Shown piece after piece: positions 7,170 through 14,876 of a stretch of DNA of 48,567 nt. Made by a program: the position numbers and the translations under genes. Where the stretch lies: positions 1-48,567 of the forward strand of contig CAZKWY010000004.1 in NCBI GenBank assembly GCA_964556655.1, in the 5' to 3' direction. Position 1 is the stretch's first letter; each line of letters opens with the position of its first letter. The notes beneath the pieces are model-generated. The model ran no database searches. It saw nothing but the letters and a program-made list of their open reading frames with translations, and had not been told where the DNA came from. The DNA comes from CAZKWY01 sp964556655. GTDB taxonomy: Bacteria > Patescibacteriota > Minisyncoccia > Portnoybacterales > UBA2143.

Positions 7170-8372
7170 TTAAGGAAATATCCTAAACCATTTCTTTTTG
7201 CCTATTTTCAAGAGAATTCCTTTTTGAGAGACATCTATTTTTTTCTCTAAATCGTTCTCTATCTTGCCGTCTATTTTAACAGAGTTTTGTTTGGCTAAGC
7301 GCCTCATTTCAGAAGCGCTAACTGTTTCTTCCAGGCATTTTTTTAATAGCTCTATCAAAGAAGCCGCTTTTCGGCCCAGTTTAATTTCTGGGATATCGCC
7401 AGTTGACTCTTTTTTCTGAACCAGCTTGACAAAACTTTCTTGAGCTTCTTTGGCTTTTTTCTCTCCATGAAAAATTTTGGTAATTTCGTAAGCGGTAATC
7501 ATTTTGGCGTCGCGAGGATTGCCCATCTTGGCTATTTCTTCCACTCTTTCCATCGGCAAGCGAGTGTTGTTGACTAGAAAAACCCTAATCATTTCGTCTG
7601 GCTGGGCCATAATAGAACCGTACATATCAAAAGGACTGGCGTCAAGAAAAACTCCTGTTCCTCTGCTTTTTGACATTAGTTCGCCGGTCTTCGGATTTTC
7701 CATTAAATTAACTACTACTACTGATTTGTCTTTGCCCTTGTATTTATCCAGCAAAGTCCGGCCGACTAAAGCGTTAAAGATCTGGTCGCGACCGCATAAT
7801 TCTACATCAACATTCATAGCCACGCTATCGTATCCCTGCATCAAAGGATACATAAATTCATGGAGATAAATAGGCTTCTCTTCTTTTATTCTTTTTTCAA
7901 ACATGTCTCTTTCCAGCATCCTTTGGACAGTAATATTGGAAGCCAGCTCAACCACTTCTTCCATAGACAATTTTGCCAGCCAGTCATAATTATACATTAC
8001 CTTGGGAGGATTTTTATCGGCATCAAAATCCATCAATGGCTTGATTTGCTTGAGCCAATCTTTGACATTGGCCTTAACTTCTTTAGCAGAAAGCTGGCGT
8101 CGAACGCTCTTTTGATCGCTGGGATCGCCGATCCGAGCGGTAAAATCACCGAAAAGGACAATCACTTCATGCCCCAATCCACGAAGTTCCTCCATGAGCA
8201 TATAGTTTTTAGCATGACTCAAATGAAGAGCCGAAGAAGTTGGATCAGCGCCAATATAGATGCGAAGCTTTTGGGAAAGAAGTTTTTTGCGAAATTCTTC
8301 TTTATCCGGAATAATATCCACTATCACGCCTCTTTCTAAAATTTGATCTATCTTTTTCTCTTTTTCATCCAT
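7170..8372 (-). CDS. tyrS: Tyrosyl-tRNA synthetase
   Basis: The 400-residue class I synthetase has the HIGH-like motif HLSH (residues 50-53) preceded by GADPTSSALH, and the KMSKS-like loop LMSKSRGT (about 241-248). A C-terminal S4-like RNA-binding domain runs from about 345 to the end. It attaches tyrosine to tRNA-Tyr. The long 'TyrRS-Z' layout (QRMLERDMF, YPLMQGYDS) matches the bacterial TyrZ/TyrS type. It is preceded by its own promoter, whose -10 box lies exactly 6 nt before the ATG, predicting a leaderless mRNA. There is no Shine-Dalgarno. Confidence 0.97.
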   Translation of the reverse strand: MDEKEKKIDQILERGVIVDIIPDKEEFRKKLLSQKLRIYIGADPTSSALHLSHAKNYMLMEELRGLGHEVIVLFGDFTARIGDPSDQKSVRRQLSAKEVKANVKDWLKQIKPLMDFDADKNPPKVMYNYDWLAKLSMEEVVELASNITVQRMLERDMFEKRIKEEKPIYLHEFMYPLMQGYDSVAMNVDVELCGRDQIFNALVGRTLLDKYKGKDKSVVVVNLMENPKTGELMSKSRGTGVFLDASPFDMYGSIMAQPDEMIRVFLVNNTRLPMERVEEIAKMGNPRDAKMITAYEITKIFHGEKKAKEAQESFVKLVQKKESTGDIPEIKLGRKAASLIELLKKCLEETVSASEMRRLAKQNSVKIDGKIENDLEKKIDVSQKGILLKIGKKKWFRIFP

Positions 8373-8378
8373 ATTTTT

Positions 8379-8407
8379 ATTTTATCACTGTTTTAAGGAT
8401 ATATCAA
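8379..8407 (-). promoter_or_regulatory. Promoter of tyrS, -10 box 6 nt from the ATG
   Basis: On the minus strand TTGATA (8402-8407), a 17-nt spacer and TAAAAT (8379-8384) are followed by exactly 6 nt and the start codon. Standard initiation would fall on or next to the A of ATG, so the transcript should be leaderless. Confidence 0.6.
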
Positions 8408-8421
8408 TTAGGCAGAAACTA

Positions 8422-8457
8422 AAAGAGCCGTTAGCTAATTTGCGCCAACGGCTCTTT
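8422..8457. terminator. Terminator after the 103-residue protein gene
   Basis: An 11-bp stem (AAAGAGCCGTT with its complement) encloses a 14-nt loop; T-rich sequence follows on the plus side and TTTTAG on the minus side. It starts 4 nt after the stop codon of the minus-strand gene at 8462 and lies upstream of the tyrS promoter. Confidence 0.75.
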
Positions 8458-8461
8458 GTTT

Positions 8462-8773
8462 TTAATCGCATCCTCGGACGCGATGAAAAATTTCGTTTTT
8501 CCAAGCCCCTCGAAGCTCCGGCTCCTTTCCAGGATCCAGATCGTCCCAACTGAAATCTATTCCCATTTTCTGAAGGACACCCTCATAGACATCCATCCAG
8601 AAAAAATATTCCGAGTTGGAACGGACAACTATCTTTTGCCCGTCATTCCTTCGGCGAAAATTGCCGAAAATGACCAAAAAAGAAGTTTTTGGACTTTCTT
8701 TCTTGAAATCGCCCCCTCTCACGGCCCTTATAATGTCCTCTCGAAACTCTATTTCTTTTTCCCTTAACTCCAT
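8462..8773 (-). CDS. Hypothetical charged protein of 103 residues
   Basis: I do not recognise a family. The protein is soluble, rich in Arg, Glu and Lys, and has no signal peptide or membrane segment. Its middle holds a strand-like stretch (TSFLVIFGNFRR ... IVVRSN) and it ends with Trp/Asp-rich residues (SWDDLDPG). I chose the ATG at 8773 because AAAGGAGG lies 6 nt upstream; a longer frame starting at 8815 would include that Shine-Dalgarno. It is a monocistronic unit with a near-consensus promoter (8829-8857), a leader of about 50 nt and its own terminator (8422-8457). That implies substantial independent expression, unusual for an unknown gene in this window. Confidence 0.7.
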   Translation of the reverse strand: MELREKEIEFREDIIRAVRGGDFKKESPKTSFLVIFGNFRRRNDGQKIVVRSNSEYFFWMDVYEGVLQKMGIDFSWDDLDPGKEPELRGAWKNEIFHRVRGCD

Positions 8774-8828
8774 TCTGTCCTCCTTTTTTAACTTGTTTAA
8801 TTTTAAAAAAAACAATTATTTTTTGATT

Positions 8829-8857
8829 ATATTATAATCATAATAATCATATGTCAA
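8829..8857 (-). promoter_or_regulatory. Near-consensus promoter of the 103-residue protein gene
   Basis: On the minus strand a perfect TTGACA (8852-8857) is 17 nt from TAATAT (8829-8834). A perfect TATAAT (8831-8836) overlaps it with a 15-nt spacer. The ATG is 55 nt downstream, leaving room for a leader with AAAGGAGG. Confidence 0.75.
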
Positions 8858-8880
8858 TAGAAAATGGCGTTTCGAAGATA

Positions 8881-9894
8881 CTAAAACAAACCCTGCGCCT
8901 CTTGCCATAAGCCATCGTTGCCGTGTTTTTCCTTGAGCCAATACCACCATTCCACGCCCCAAAGATAAGCTTCGTCAAAGCCAGTTTTTTCCGTATAATC
9001 AATAATCTCTTTGAATTTCTCTAGGTTCATCGTTTGATATTGCTCGCCTAAAGGAGTTTCGTAAGGCATTTTAGGCCCCCATGGCTCGGCCTGCAGTTCA
9101 ATGATGACCATTCTTTCTATGCCGGTAAGCCATTTTACTATTCGCGCTCTCTTGTAATAGAAAACTGGCGTCAAAGGATATTTGAAATGACGGCTCAACT
9201 CATCCACCCACACCGTCCGATAAAGAGTCGTGCCTAAAATATCCGCGTACTTAGCCGGCTTACTCCAACTACTTAGCTCTCCGCTAGCTGTCAGCATAAT
9301 AGGCCTTCTTTTCTCGCAGCTGTCCGCTTTTTGGACAGTAATAATTTCTTTTTTTAAAAAATTCTCATCTAAAGGAGGGCATTCGCCAAAGCTTTTCAGA
9401 AAAGGCTCATTTTCTATTTGCCAAACCTTAATGCTATCCTCTCCCCTATAGCGGCGGATAATTTCATCCAGAAGAGCTAGAACGCGTTCTTGCTGTTTTT
9501 TCTCAGACATCTGATCGGCCCAAGACGGGATATGGCATTCCGGCCAGCGAGGAAGTTTGCGCCCCATTGCCAGAATAACTTCTGCTCCCCTTTTTCGGGC
9601 CTCTGCAATCTGCCAGTCCAAATCATTAAAGTAGTATTTTTGCGGTTCTGGCTCAAGCAAAGGCCAATAAGCAATAAGGCGAATTTTTTTAACTTCTAGA
9701 TCATCGAGAGCTGCTAGATAGGCTTTTTGCCAATCAAGACCCATTTGCCGGGCGAAAAACTGGCTGAAAGTAACCCCGTAATTAATTTCTTTTTCGGGCG
9801 CCTCGCCGATAAAAAACCAAGCCGCAAAAACAGCCAAAGAAAAAATGGTTAAAGCTATGGTCAAGCCAATAATTTTTAAAATACTCCTCCACAT
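8881..9894 (-). CDS. Membrane-anchored clan-A glycoside hydrolase-like protein
   Basis: The protein has 337 residues from the ATG at 9894; the longer frame begins with TTG. An N-terminal membrane anchor (about 5-29) is followed by a TIM-barrel domain. The hallmarks are a catalytic acid/base Glu in QIENEP (Glu163) and a likely nucleophile Glu in IIELQAEPW (Glu266), together with 'KKIRLIAYWPLLEPEP' on strand 2. This spacing fits clan GH-A (GH5/GH10/GH42-like). The domain should face outward and cut a beta-linked polysaccharide or glycan; the substrate is unknown. It starts 1 nt after the stop of the DMT transporter gene (TAATATG), so the two are translationally coupled. Confidence 0.75.
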   Translation of the reverse strand: MWRSILKIIGLTIALTIFSLAVFAAWFFIGEAPEKEINYGVTFSQFFARQMGLDWQKAYLAALDDLEVKKIRLIAYWPLLEPEPQKYYFNDLDWQIAEARKRGAEVILAMGRKLPRWPECHIPSWADQMSEKKQQERVLALLDEIIRRYRGEDSIKVWQIENEPFLKSFGECPPLDENFLKKEIITVQKADSCEKRRPIMLTASGELSSWSKPAKYADILGTTLYRTVWVDELSRHFKYPLTPVFYYKRARIVKWLTGIERMVIIELQAEPWGPKMPYETPLGEQYQTMNLEKFKEIIDYTEKTGFDEAYLWGVEWWYWLKEKHGNDGLWQEAQGLF

Positions 9895-9895
9895 A

Positions 9896-10807
9896 TTATA
9901 AAGCAAGAATGCCTAGACCAAAACCGATTAAAAAAATACCGATAATTTTTTGCGCTAAAGCGCCACTAGTGGCCTGCTCTTTAAGAATAGCCGGGAATCT
10001 TCTGGAAAGAAACTGCGCTAAAGTTAGCAAAAAAACATACTGCACGCCTTGCAAGGCGTTAACAAGGCTAACCCTTCCCAACGAAATAGCATAGTTAAGA
10101 AGCAGAAAAGAAGAAGCCGAAAGCCCTTTATTGGCCAAAGCAATCAATCTAGTGCTGGTCTTTACCTGCCTCAAGCCGCCTAAAATAATTTTCCTTGATT
10201 TTTTATGTAAAAGTAAAAAAAGAGCGCCCAATACTCCGCCCATCCGAATCCAGATAAATCCATTAATAAACCCCATCTCGCCGAAAAGATATTTGCTTAA
10301 AACAAAGGAGGCGGCGAAAAAAAAGCCAGACAAAAGAGCCATAGGAAGACGGCGCGCGAGAGAGGGCTTGCTAGAATCGTTTTCTCGCAAATGTTTCCTT
10401 GGCCAAAGGATAACAATTGAGCCTAACACCAACAAAGAAAAAGCTATTAACTGATAAAAGGCCAGGCTTTCTTTTAAAAAAAGATAAGAAAAAAGAATAG
10501 TGAATAAAGGTGTTGCTCCGCCGACAATAGGAGTGATCCTTGAAACCTCGCTCCATTTGATCGACTGGTAGAAAAAAAGAATGGCCATGGTGAAAGAAGC
10601 GCCAGCAAAAAAAGCCAGCGAAAAAAGAGCTGGGGTAGTGAAAGAGAAACCGAAAGGGATAAGCAGCAAAGCAAAAAGGCCCAGAAAGCCAACGTAGAAC
10701 GCGTAGCCAGCAGGCGCCAGTTTAGAACGAGAAAGAATGTGTTTGTCGACAACAAAGACCAAAGCGTTCAAGCAATGGGCAAAAGTCGCGATAAAAAGCC
10801 AGTTCAT
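9896..10807 (-). CDS. EamA/DMT-superfamily transporter
   Basis: The 303-residue protein has ten predicted hydrophobic helices in two repeated EamA halves (about 1-138 and 155-303). The conserved end of helix 4 and start of helix 5 reads PLFTILFSYLFLKESL. EamA proteins move metabolites such as amino acids, nucleotide sugars or purines across the inner membrane; the substrate here is unknown. It is the first gene of a two-gene unit with the anchored glycosidase, which suggests, but does not prove, a sugar-related job. Its promoter lies at 10838-10866, divergent from that of the surface lipoprotein gene. Confidence 0.85.
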   Translation of the reverse strand: MNWLFIATFAHCLNALVFVVDKHILSRSKLAPAGYAFYVGFLGLFALLLIPFGFSFTTPALFSLAFFAGASFTMAILFFYQSIKWSEVSRITPIVGGATPLFTILFSYLFLKESLAFYQLIAFSLLVLGSIVILWPRKHLRENDSSKPSLARRLPMALLSGFFFAASFVLSKYLFGEMGFINGFIWIRMGGVLGALFLLLHKKSRKIILGGLRQVKTSTRLIALANKGLSASSFLLLNYAISLGRVSLVNALQGVQYVFLLTLAQFLSRRFPAILKEQATSGALAQKIIGIFLIGFGLGILAL

Positions 10808-10837
10808 TTATAGCTGCTAATTTTTACAAACATTTCT

Positions 10838-10866
10838 ATTATACTCCAACTTACCTTGAATGAAAA
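10838..10866 (-). promoter_or_regulatory. Promoter of the DMT transporter-glycosidase unit
   Basis: On the minus strand TTTTCA (10861-10866), a 17-nt spacer and a perfect TATAAT (10838-10843) are seen. The ATG is 30 nt further on. It is back to back with the lipoprotein promoter (10876-10904). Confidence 0.55.
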
Positions 10867-10875
10867 ACAGAAATA

Positions 10876-10904
10876 TTGACATAATTATTATAGCGAGATA
10901 TAAT
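10876..10904 (+). promoter_or_regulatory. Perfect consensus promoter plus strong RBS of the surface lipoprotein gene
   Basis: TTGACA (10876-10881), exactly 17 nt, TATAAT (10899-10904): every base matches the sigma-70 consensus. The leader ends with AAAGGAGG before the ATG at 10945. This is the best promoter in the window and predicts very high constitutive expression. Confidence 0.85.
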
Positions 10905-10944
10905 ATTAGAAAGTACTTTTAAATAAACAAAAAAGGAGGATGAA

Positions 10945-12504
10945 ATGAAAGGACTAGCGAAGGCATTGGCAGTAATCACGGCAACCATGTTAACTTGCTG
11001 GGGGTGCGCCTCCAGCTCAAACCCTACTCCGACCGGAGAGAAGACATCAACAACCACTGAGGCAAAAGAAAAAAAATCGGAGGAAATCCTTTACTCAATT
11101 CCCGTAGAAGCACCACGACTAGAAGTAACCAAAAAACCGGGAAATTTCCACCTCACAGCAGTAAAAGGAGCTACAAACGTGCCTCTCGGAACATGGTTGC
11201 TTCACGGCATAAACAGAAATGTCATGGTAGCAGGCATCGAGCTTGAATCTGTTAGGCCGATGCGAAGCATAGAGATAAGAAGCGAAGGCGCCCTCCATGG
11301 ACTTGTCTTGCCTCGCGAAGGTTTCATCCAATTTGACGAACCCATCTACATCCAAGCCGGCTCCACGGCAGAGCTTGAGCTAATAGGAAACTTGGATTTC
11401 GCCGCTGAAGAAGGATCTTGGATGTGCAAAATCAAAAGGCTATGGGTTGTCTCAATGGACAACTTCCGCGCCATAGAGGATGTCCGAATGCCAGCAGAAA
11501 ACGAAAAGGTAATAATAATAAAAGATCGAGGAAAGCTAGCAATGGCAGGAGAAAAAACACAACCTTTTCTCGCCTATCCGGGCCAAGCAATCATCCTCGG
11601 CAAAGTACGGCTAACTGCCCGTGATGAAAGCGTCCGCATTCAGGGAATGTCTCTCTCGTTCGAACAGATCAATTCTTCTTGCTGGACCATGATTATGCAT
11701 TCGGTTTCCATTTGGGAAGAAGAAGAAAAAATCTGCGAACAGTCGCCACCAGTAGCTAGCCCTACCTTTTTTCGTTTTGATAGGGAGGTGCTTGTCGAAA
11801 AGGGCGAACACAAAGAATACACCATCAAAGCCCAAATCACCAGCGAATGCTTCTCCCTCCGAGATCTTTCCGGCAAAGGAATCAAAACGAAGATTGATGA
11901 GATAGAAGCGATAGGAGTTGTCTCAAATAAACACCTTTCGCTTGTAGGCGAGAGTCCTTCGAGAACTTTTATTGTTCACCAAAGCGTACCTCGGATAAGC
12001 GTCCCTATGCCTGAGAAGGAAAGATACCAATCCGGCATCGCAGAAATATACAATTTTGAAATTACCTCCAAAGGCGGCGAAATCGGCATCCGAAAAATAA
12101 CAATAGACTTGGCGACAAATAAGATCGCCAAAAAAATGATAAAGGATGTCTTTCTCCAGAACGAAAAAAGAGAGATTGTCAGCGAAGGAACGGTGGAAAA
12201 AGAACAACTTATCTTTCTCCTCACGCCTCCTTGCGTTATAGAAAAAGACCAAAAAAAGGTCTTTTCTGTACGCGCCTTCATAAACTTAGAGCCTGGAGAG
12301 ATCTTTTGCGCAAGACTCCTAGGAGACCAAAAAAGAGACGTACCTCGGAGCGCCGCGGAGATCCACGGCAATTTTGTCTGGACTGATTTTTCCAAAGCTA
12401 GTCCGCTAAATCCAGTAAATCCAGAAGTATTTGGAGCAGCCCAATGGATGAACGGCTATGCCGTAGCAAGCACACCGACGCCATGGATTGCTTTATCTTA
12501 CTAA
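10945..12504 (+). CDS. Abundant secreted surface lipoprotein with tandem Ig-like domains
   Basis: The 519-residue protein has a lysine-containing N-terminus, a hydrophobic core and Cys21 in LTCWGC, followed by a Ser/Thr-rich linker. This is a lipoprotein-type signal, although the lipobox is atypical (Trp at -2). The rest is beta-rich, with at least two similar units (about 210-310 and 365-470). Each holds a strand pattern followed by a 'VEKGEHKEYTIKAQI'- or 'IEKDQKKVFSVRAFI'-like segment. The end (GNFVWTDFSK ... AQWMNGYAV) matches a C-terminal pattern I recall from CPR cell-surface proteins. No enzyme motif is seen. With a perfect promoter, strong RBS, own terminator and monocistronic layout, it may be a major surface or S-layer-like component. 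That role is inference. Confidence 0.7.
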   Translation: MKGLAKALAVITATMLTCWGCASSSNPTPTGEKTSTTTEAKEKKSEEILYSIPVEAPRLEVTKKPGNFHLTAVKGATNVPLGTWLLHGINRNVMVAGIELESVRPMRSIEIRSEGALHGLVLPREGFIQFDEPIYIQAGSTAELELIGNLDFAAEEGSWMCKIKRLWVVSMDNFRAIEDVRMPAENEKVIIIKDRGKLAMAGEKTQPFLAYPGQAIILGKVRLTARDESVRIQGMSLSFEQINSSCWTMIMHSVSIWEEEEKICEQSPPVASPTFFRFDREVLVEKGEHKEYTIKAQITSECFSLRDLSGKGIKTKIDEIEAIGVVSNKHLSLVGESPSRTFIVHQSVPRISVPMPEKERYQSGIAEIYNFEITSKGGEIGIRKITIDLATNKIAKKMIKDVFLQNEKREIVSEGTVEKEQLIFLLTPPCVIEKDQKKVFSVRAFINLEPGEIFCARLLGDQKRDVPRSAAEIHGNFVWTDFSKASPLNPVNPEVFGAAQWMNGYAVASTPTPWIALSY

Positions 12505-12511
12505 CTACTAG

Positions 12512-12543
12512 AACCCCGCTTTATCTTTTGATAAAGCGGGGTT
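12512..12543. terminator. Bidirectional terminator between the lipoprotein gene and the GH1 gene
   Basis: A perfect 14-bp stem (AACCCCGCTTTATC and complement) with a TTTT loop lies between two converging genes. It has T-rich flanks, though the U-tract is short on both sides. Confidence 0.85.
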
Positions 12544-12546
12544 TCC

Positions 12547-13740
12547 TTATTGCTTTTTAAAAACTTGGGCGCTAGGACGAATAATTCTCTGAAAGTTTTT
12601 GTAATTTACTTTAGCCAGTCCGAAACGAGGCCAAAAACCTTTGTCCCATTCAAAATTGTCTAATAAAGACCAGTAAAAATATCCCCTTACATCAATCCCT
12701 TCTTTAATAGCTATATCAATCCAATGCAGATGATCTTTGATAAATCTTTCTCTTTTTTGGTCATCAGCGTCAGCCAAGCCGTTTTCTAAAATATAAATAG
12801 GGCGGCCGTATTGCTTAATTCCTTGAAGCGCGTAATAAATGCCCGCTGGATAAATTTCCCATCCCAGATCAGAGACTTCTTGATTCCTGTTCTGATTAAA
12901 TTTTAATCCCTTAATCCTACAATGGAAGTAATAATTAAGACCAATAAAATCCTGGCTATCAGCAATCTTATTTAAAAAATACTTATTCCAAAAAAAATCA
13001 GCCGGATATTTTAAAAGATTCCCTTCAAAGTAAATATTATTCTTAGCTATGCCAACGCGGCATCCTAAATCAATCGAATGGAGAGATTGATAGGCTAGCT
13101 GATGAGCTCTCGCTAAATGATTAAGAACTTTAAAATATTTTAAAAGACTTTTTCCCTGAGGTGGCCAAACCCCCTTTAAATAGCAATTAGAAGCATAAAC
13201 GTTTGGCTCGTTAATGGTTATCCAAAACTTAACCGGAGCAAACAAGTTTTCTGACACCAGCTTAACAAAACGATCAAAATAGTAAGGCGCCTTAGGATTA
13301 AGCCAGCCCCCCTTTTGGGCCAGCCAAATAGGTAAAGTCCAGTGATAAAGGGTGACGAACGGCTCCAAATTACGCTCCTTTAGCGCTAAAATAACCTCAC
13401 GATAATGCTCAATTTTCTTTTGGTCTATCTTTCCTTCTTTAGGCTCAACGCGCGACCACTCAATAGAAAAACGATGCGCGTTATGGCCCAGAGACTTAGC
13501 CAGATCAAAATCCTCCTTAAACCTATGATAGTGATCGCAAGCGCGGCCGCTAAGATAATTAGCTGGTTCAAGCATGGCGGAAAATTTTTCCCTTTGCCAT
13601 TTTTGCCAGTATTTTTTAGCCTGTTGGGCTAATCGCTCGGCATTCTCCTTTTCCCACTGCGACCAATCATTAACCTGCCCTCCTTCAACCTGATGGGCGG
13701 AAGTTCCCGCTCCCCAATAAAAATCCTTAGAAAATTCCAT
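12547..13740 (-). CDS. Glycoside hydrolase family 1 (beta-glucosidase/galactosidase-like)
   Basis: The protein has 397 residues from the ATG at 13740; the frame can be extended to a TTG at 13752. GH1 hallmarks are the N-terminal DFYWGAGTSAHQVEGG, the TINEPN acid/base motif (Glu178) and the ILENGLAD nucleophile motif (Glu319). Aglycone-site residues such as LYHWTLP and the C-terminal YFYWSLLDNFEW are also present. It hydrolyses terminal beta-linked sugars. It lacks a signal peptide and should act in the cytoplasm on imported disaccharides. It is slightly short for the family (about 420-450) because loops are trimmed. It lies downstream of mutM with a 28-nt gap. Confidence 0.95.
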   Translation of the reverse strand: MEFSKDFYWGAGTSAHQVEGGQVNDWSQWEKENAERLAQQAKKYWQKWQREKFSAMLEPANYLSGRACDHYHRFKEDFDLAKSLGHNAHRFSIEWSRVEPKEGKIDQKKIEHYREVILALKERNLEPFVTLYHWTLPIWLAQKGGWLNPKAPYYFDRFVKLVSENLFAPVKFWITINEPNVYASNCYLKGVWPPQGKSLLKYFKVLNHLARAHQLAYQSLHSIDLGCRVGIAKNNIYFEGNLLKYPADFFWNKYFLNKIADSQDFIGLNYYFHCRIKGLKFNQNRNQEVSDLGWEIYPAGIYYALQGIKQYGRPIYILENGLADADDQKRERFIKDHLHWIDIAIKEGIDVRGYFYWSLLDNFEWDKGFWPRFGLAKVNYKNFQRIIRPSAQVFKKQ

Positions 13741-13768
13741 ATTTTTATCCAAAAGCTTTATAGTTTAA

Positions 13769-14584
13769 TTATCTTTGGCATTTAGAACAGAAGTAAGCGG
13801 AACGATTATTGAGTTTAATTCTTTTAATAGCTCTGGCGCATTTAACGCAAGCTTGACCCTCGCGCTGATAAACATTTACTAAAGAAAGATAATTCCCTTT
13901 TTTGCCGTAAGCATCTACATAGTTTTCCGCCGAAGTGCCTTTTTCTTTTATCGCTACCGGCAAAATTTCTTTAATCCCTTGGTAGATTCTTTCAACAGAT
14001 TTTAACCCAAGCTCGCCCGCTCTTTTGTCTGGTTTGACGCCGGCCCAAAAAAGAATTTCATCAGCGTAAAGATTGCCAATGCCAGCAATAAAGCTTTGGT
14101 CCATTAAGAGAGGTTTGATTTTGGATCGTTTTCTTTTGGCCAGCCGCTCTTGAAACAAAGAAAGAGTGAACTCTTTGGCTAGCGGCTCTGGGCCAAAATT
14201 ATTTTTGCTCAAAAAAGAAAGCAATTGTTTTTTAGGCACCGCCTTAACAAAACCAAACCGACGAAAATCATTATGGATAAGATTGCTTCCGTCTTGAAAA
14301 TGATAAATGAGATGGGTATGCTTGTCCGAATAGCCGTTAATTACCAACTGTCCGGTCATTTTCAAATGAACGGCTAGAAGATACTCATTGTCAAGATCAA
14401 AAATAAGAAGCTTGGCCCGCCGACTGATGTTTTTAATCGCGCTTCCTCCAACTATCTTTTTAAATTTGCTTAAAGGAAGCTTAACAAAAGACGACAGCCG
14501 CACTTCTACGTTTTTGATGCGCTTGCCTTTGATTTTTCTATTAAGCTGTCTTTTAATTGTTTCTACCTCGGGAAGTTCAGGCAT
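13769..14584 (-). CDS. mutM: Formamidopyrimidine-DNA glycosylase
   Basis: The 271-residue protein starts with the invariant PELPEVE: Pro2 is the Schiff-base nucleophile and Glu3 the catalytic acid. It has a conserved Lys in RRAKLLIF (near residue 57), the H2TH region (LLMDQSFIAGIGNLYADEILF) and a C-terminal zinc finger (CVKC...FCSKC). It excises 8-oxoguanine and formamidopyrimidines from DNA and cuts the strand. It has an apparent promoter whose -10 box is 6 nt from the ATG, so it is predicted to be leaderless. Confidence 0.97.
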   Translation of the reverse strand: MPELPEVETIKRQLNRKIKGKRIKNVEVRLSSFVKLPLSKFKKIVGGSAIKNISRRAKLLIFDLDNEYLLAVHLKMTGQLVINGYSDKHTHLIYHFQDGSNLIHNDFRRFGFVKAVPKKQLLSFLSKNNFGPEPLAKEFTLSLFQERLAKRKRSKIKPLLMDQSFIAGIGNLYADEILFWAGVKPDKRAGELGLKSVERIYQGIKEILPVAIKEKGTSAENYVDAYGKKGNYLSLVNVYQREGQACVKCARAIKRIKLNNRSAYFCSKCQR

Positions 14585-14590
14585 AATAAA

Positions 14591-14619
14591 ATAAAAAACT
14601 AATCAATGATGGTTGCCAA
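14591..14619 (-). promoter_or_regulatory. Putative leaderless promoter of mutM
   Basis: On the minus strand TTGGCA (14614-14619), a 17-nt spacer and TTTTAT (14591-14596) lie exactly 6 nt from the mutM ATG. The -10 box is weak (4 of 6 bases). The position matches that at tyrS and sat. Confidence 0.4.
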
Positions 14620-14876
14620 AAAGCTCTTATTGATACAACCCCTTAATTCCTTTTATTTCGCCAGCCCCTAGGGCTCTTTCATCTGGCTTTTTGGGGCAAA
14701 GATATTGTCTTTTTAATTTCGCCTATTTTTAAATTTGAAACACTAGCAGGGCAAAAATTTAGTCTAGCAAACAGAACAAATCCTAGAGAGACAAAAACGG
14801 CTGTGGCTAATAGTTCGGAAATTAAATATTTTTATTTTTTAAATTATTTAATTAATGCTTATTTCGGCCTCTTTAA
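14620..14876. other. Intergenic stretch with nested inverted repeats, no gene seen
   Basis: The gap between mreB and mutM (14585-14876) is the longest non-coding stretch in the core part of the window. It holds a nested structure at 14660-14687 (GCCAG...CTGGC enclosing AGCCC-CTA-GGGCT) followed on the plus side by TTTTT. It also holds a minus-strand open stretch of 50 codons (14831-14679) that encodes a hydrophobic segment but has no start codon. I see no tRNA and no convincing ORF. Confidence 0.4.

Noticed and set aside
8462..8837. Overlapping plus-strand frames at 8456-8837 as genes
   Set aside because: They are antisense to the 103-residue gene, which has its own promoter, RBS and terminator on the minus strand.
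14679..14831. 50-codon hydrophobic minus-strand stretch between mreB and mutM
   Set aside because: It has no ATG, GTG or TTG start and no ribosome binding site, and the flanking sequence looks structured. Chance open frame.
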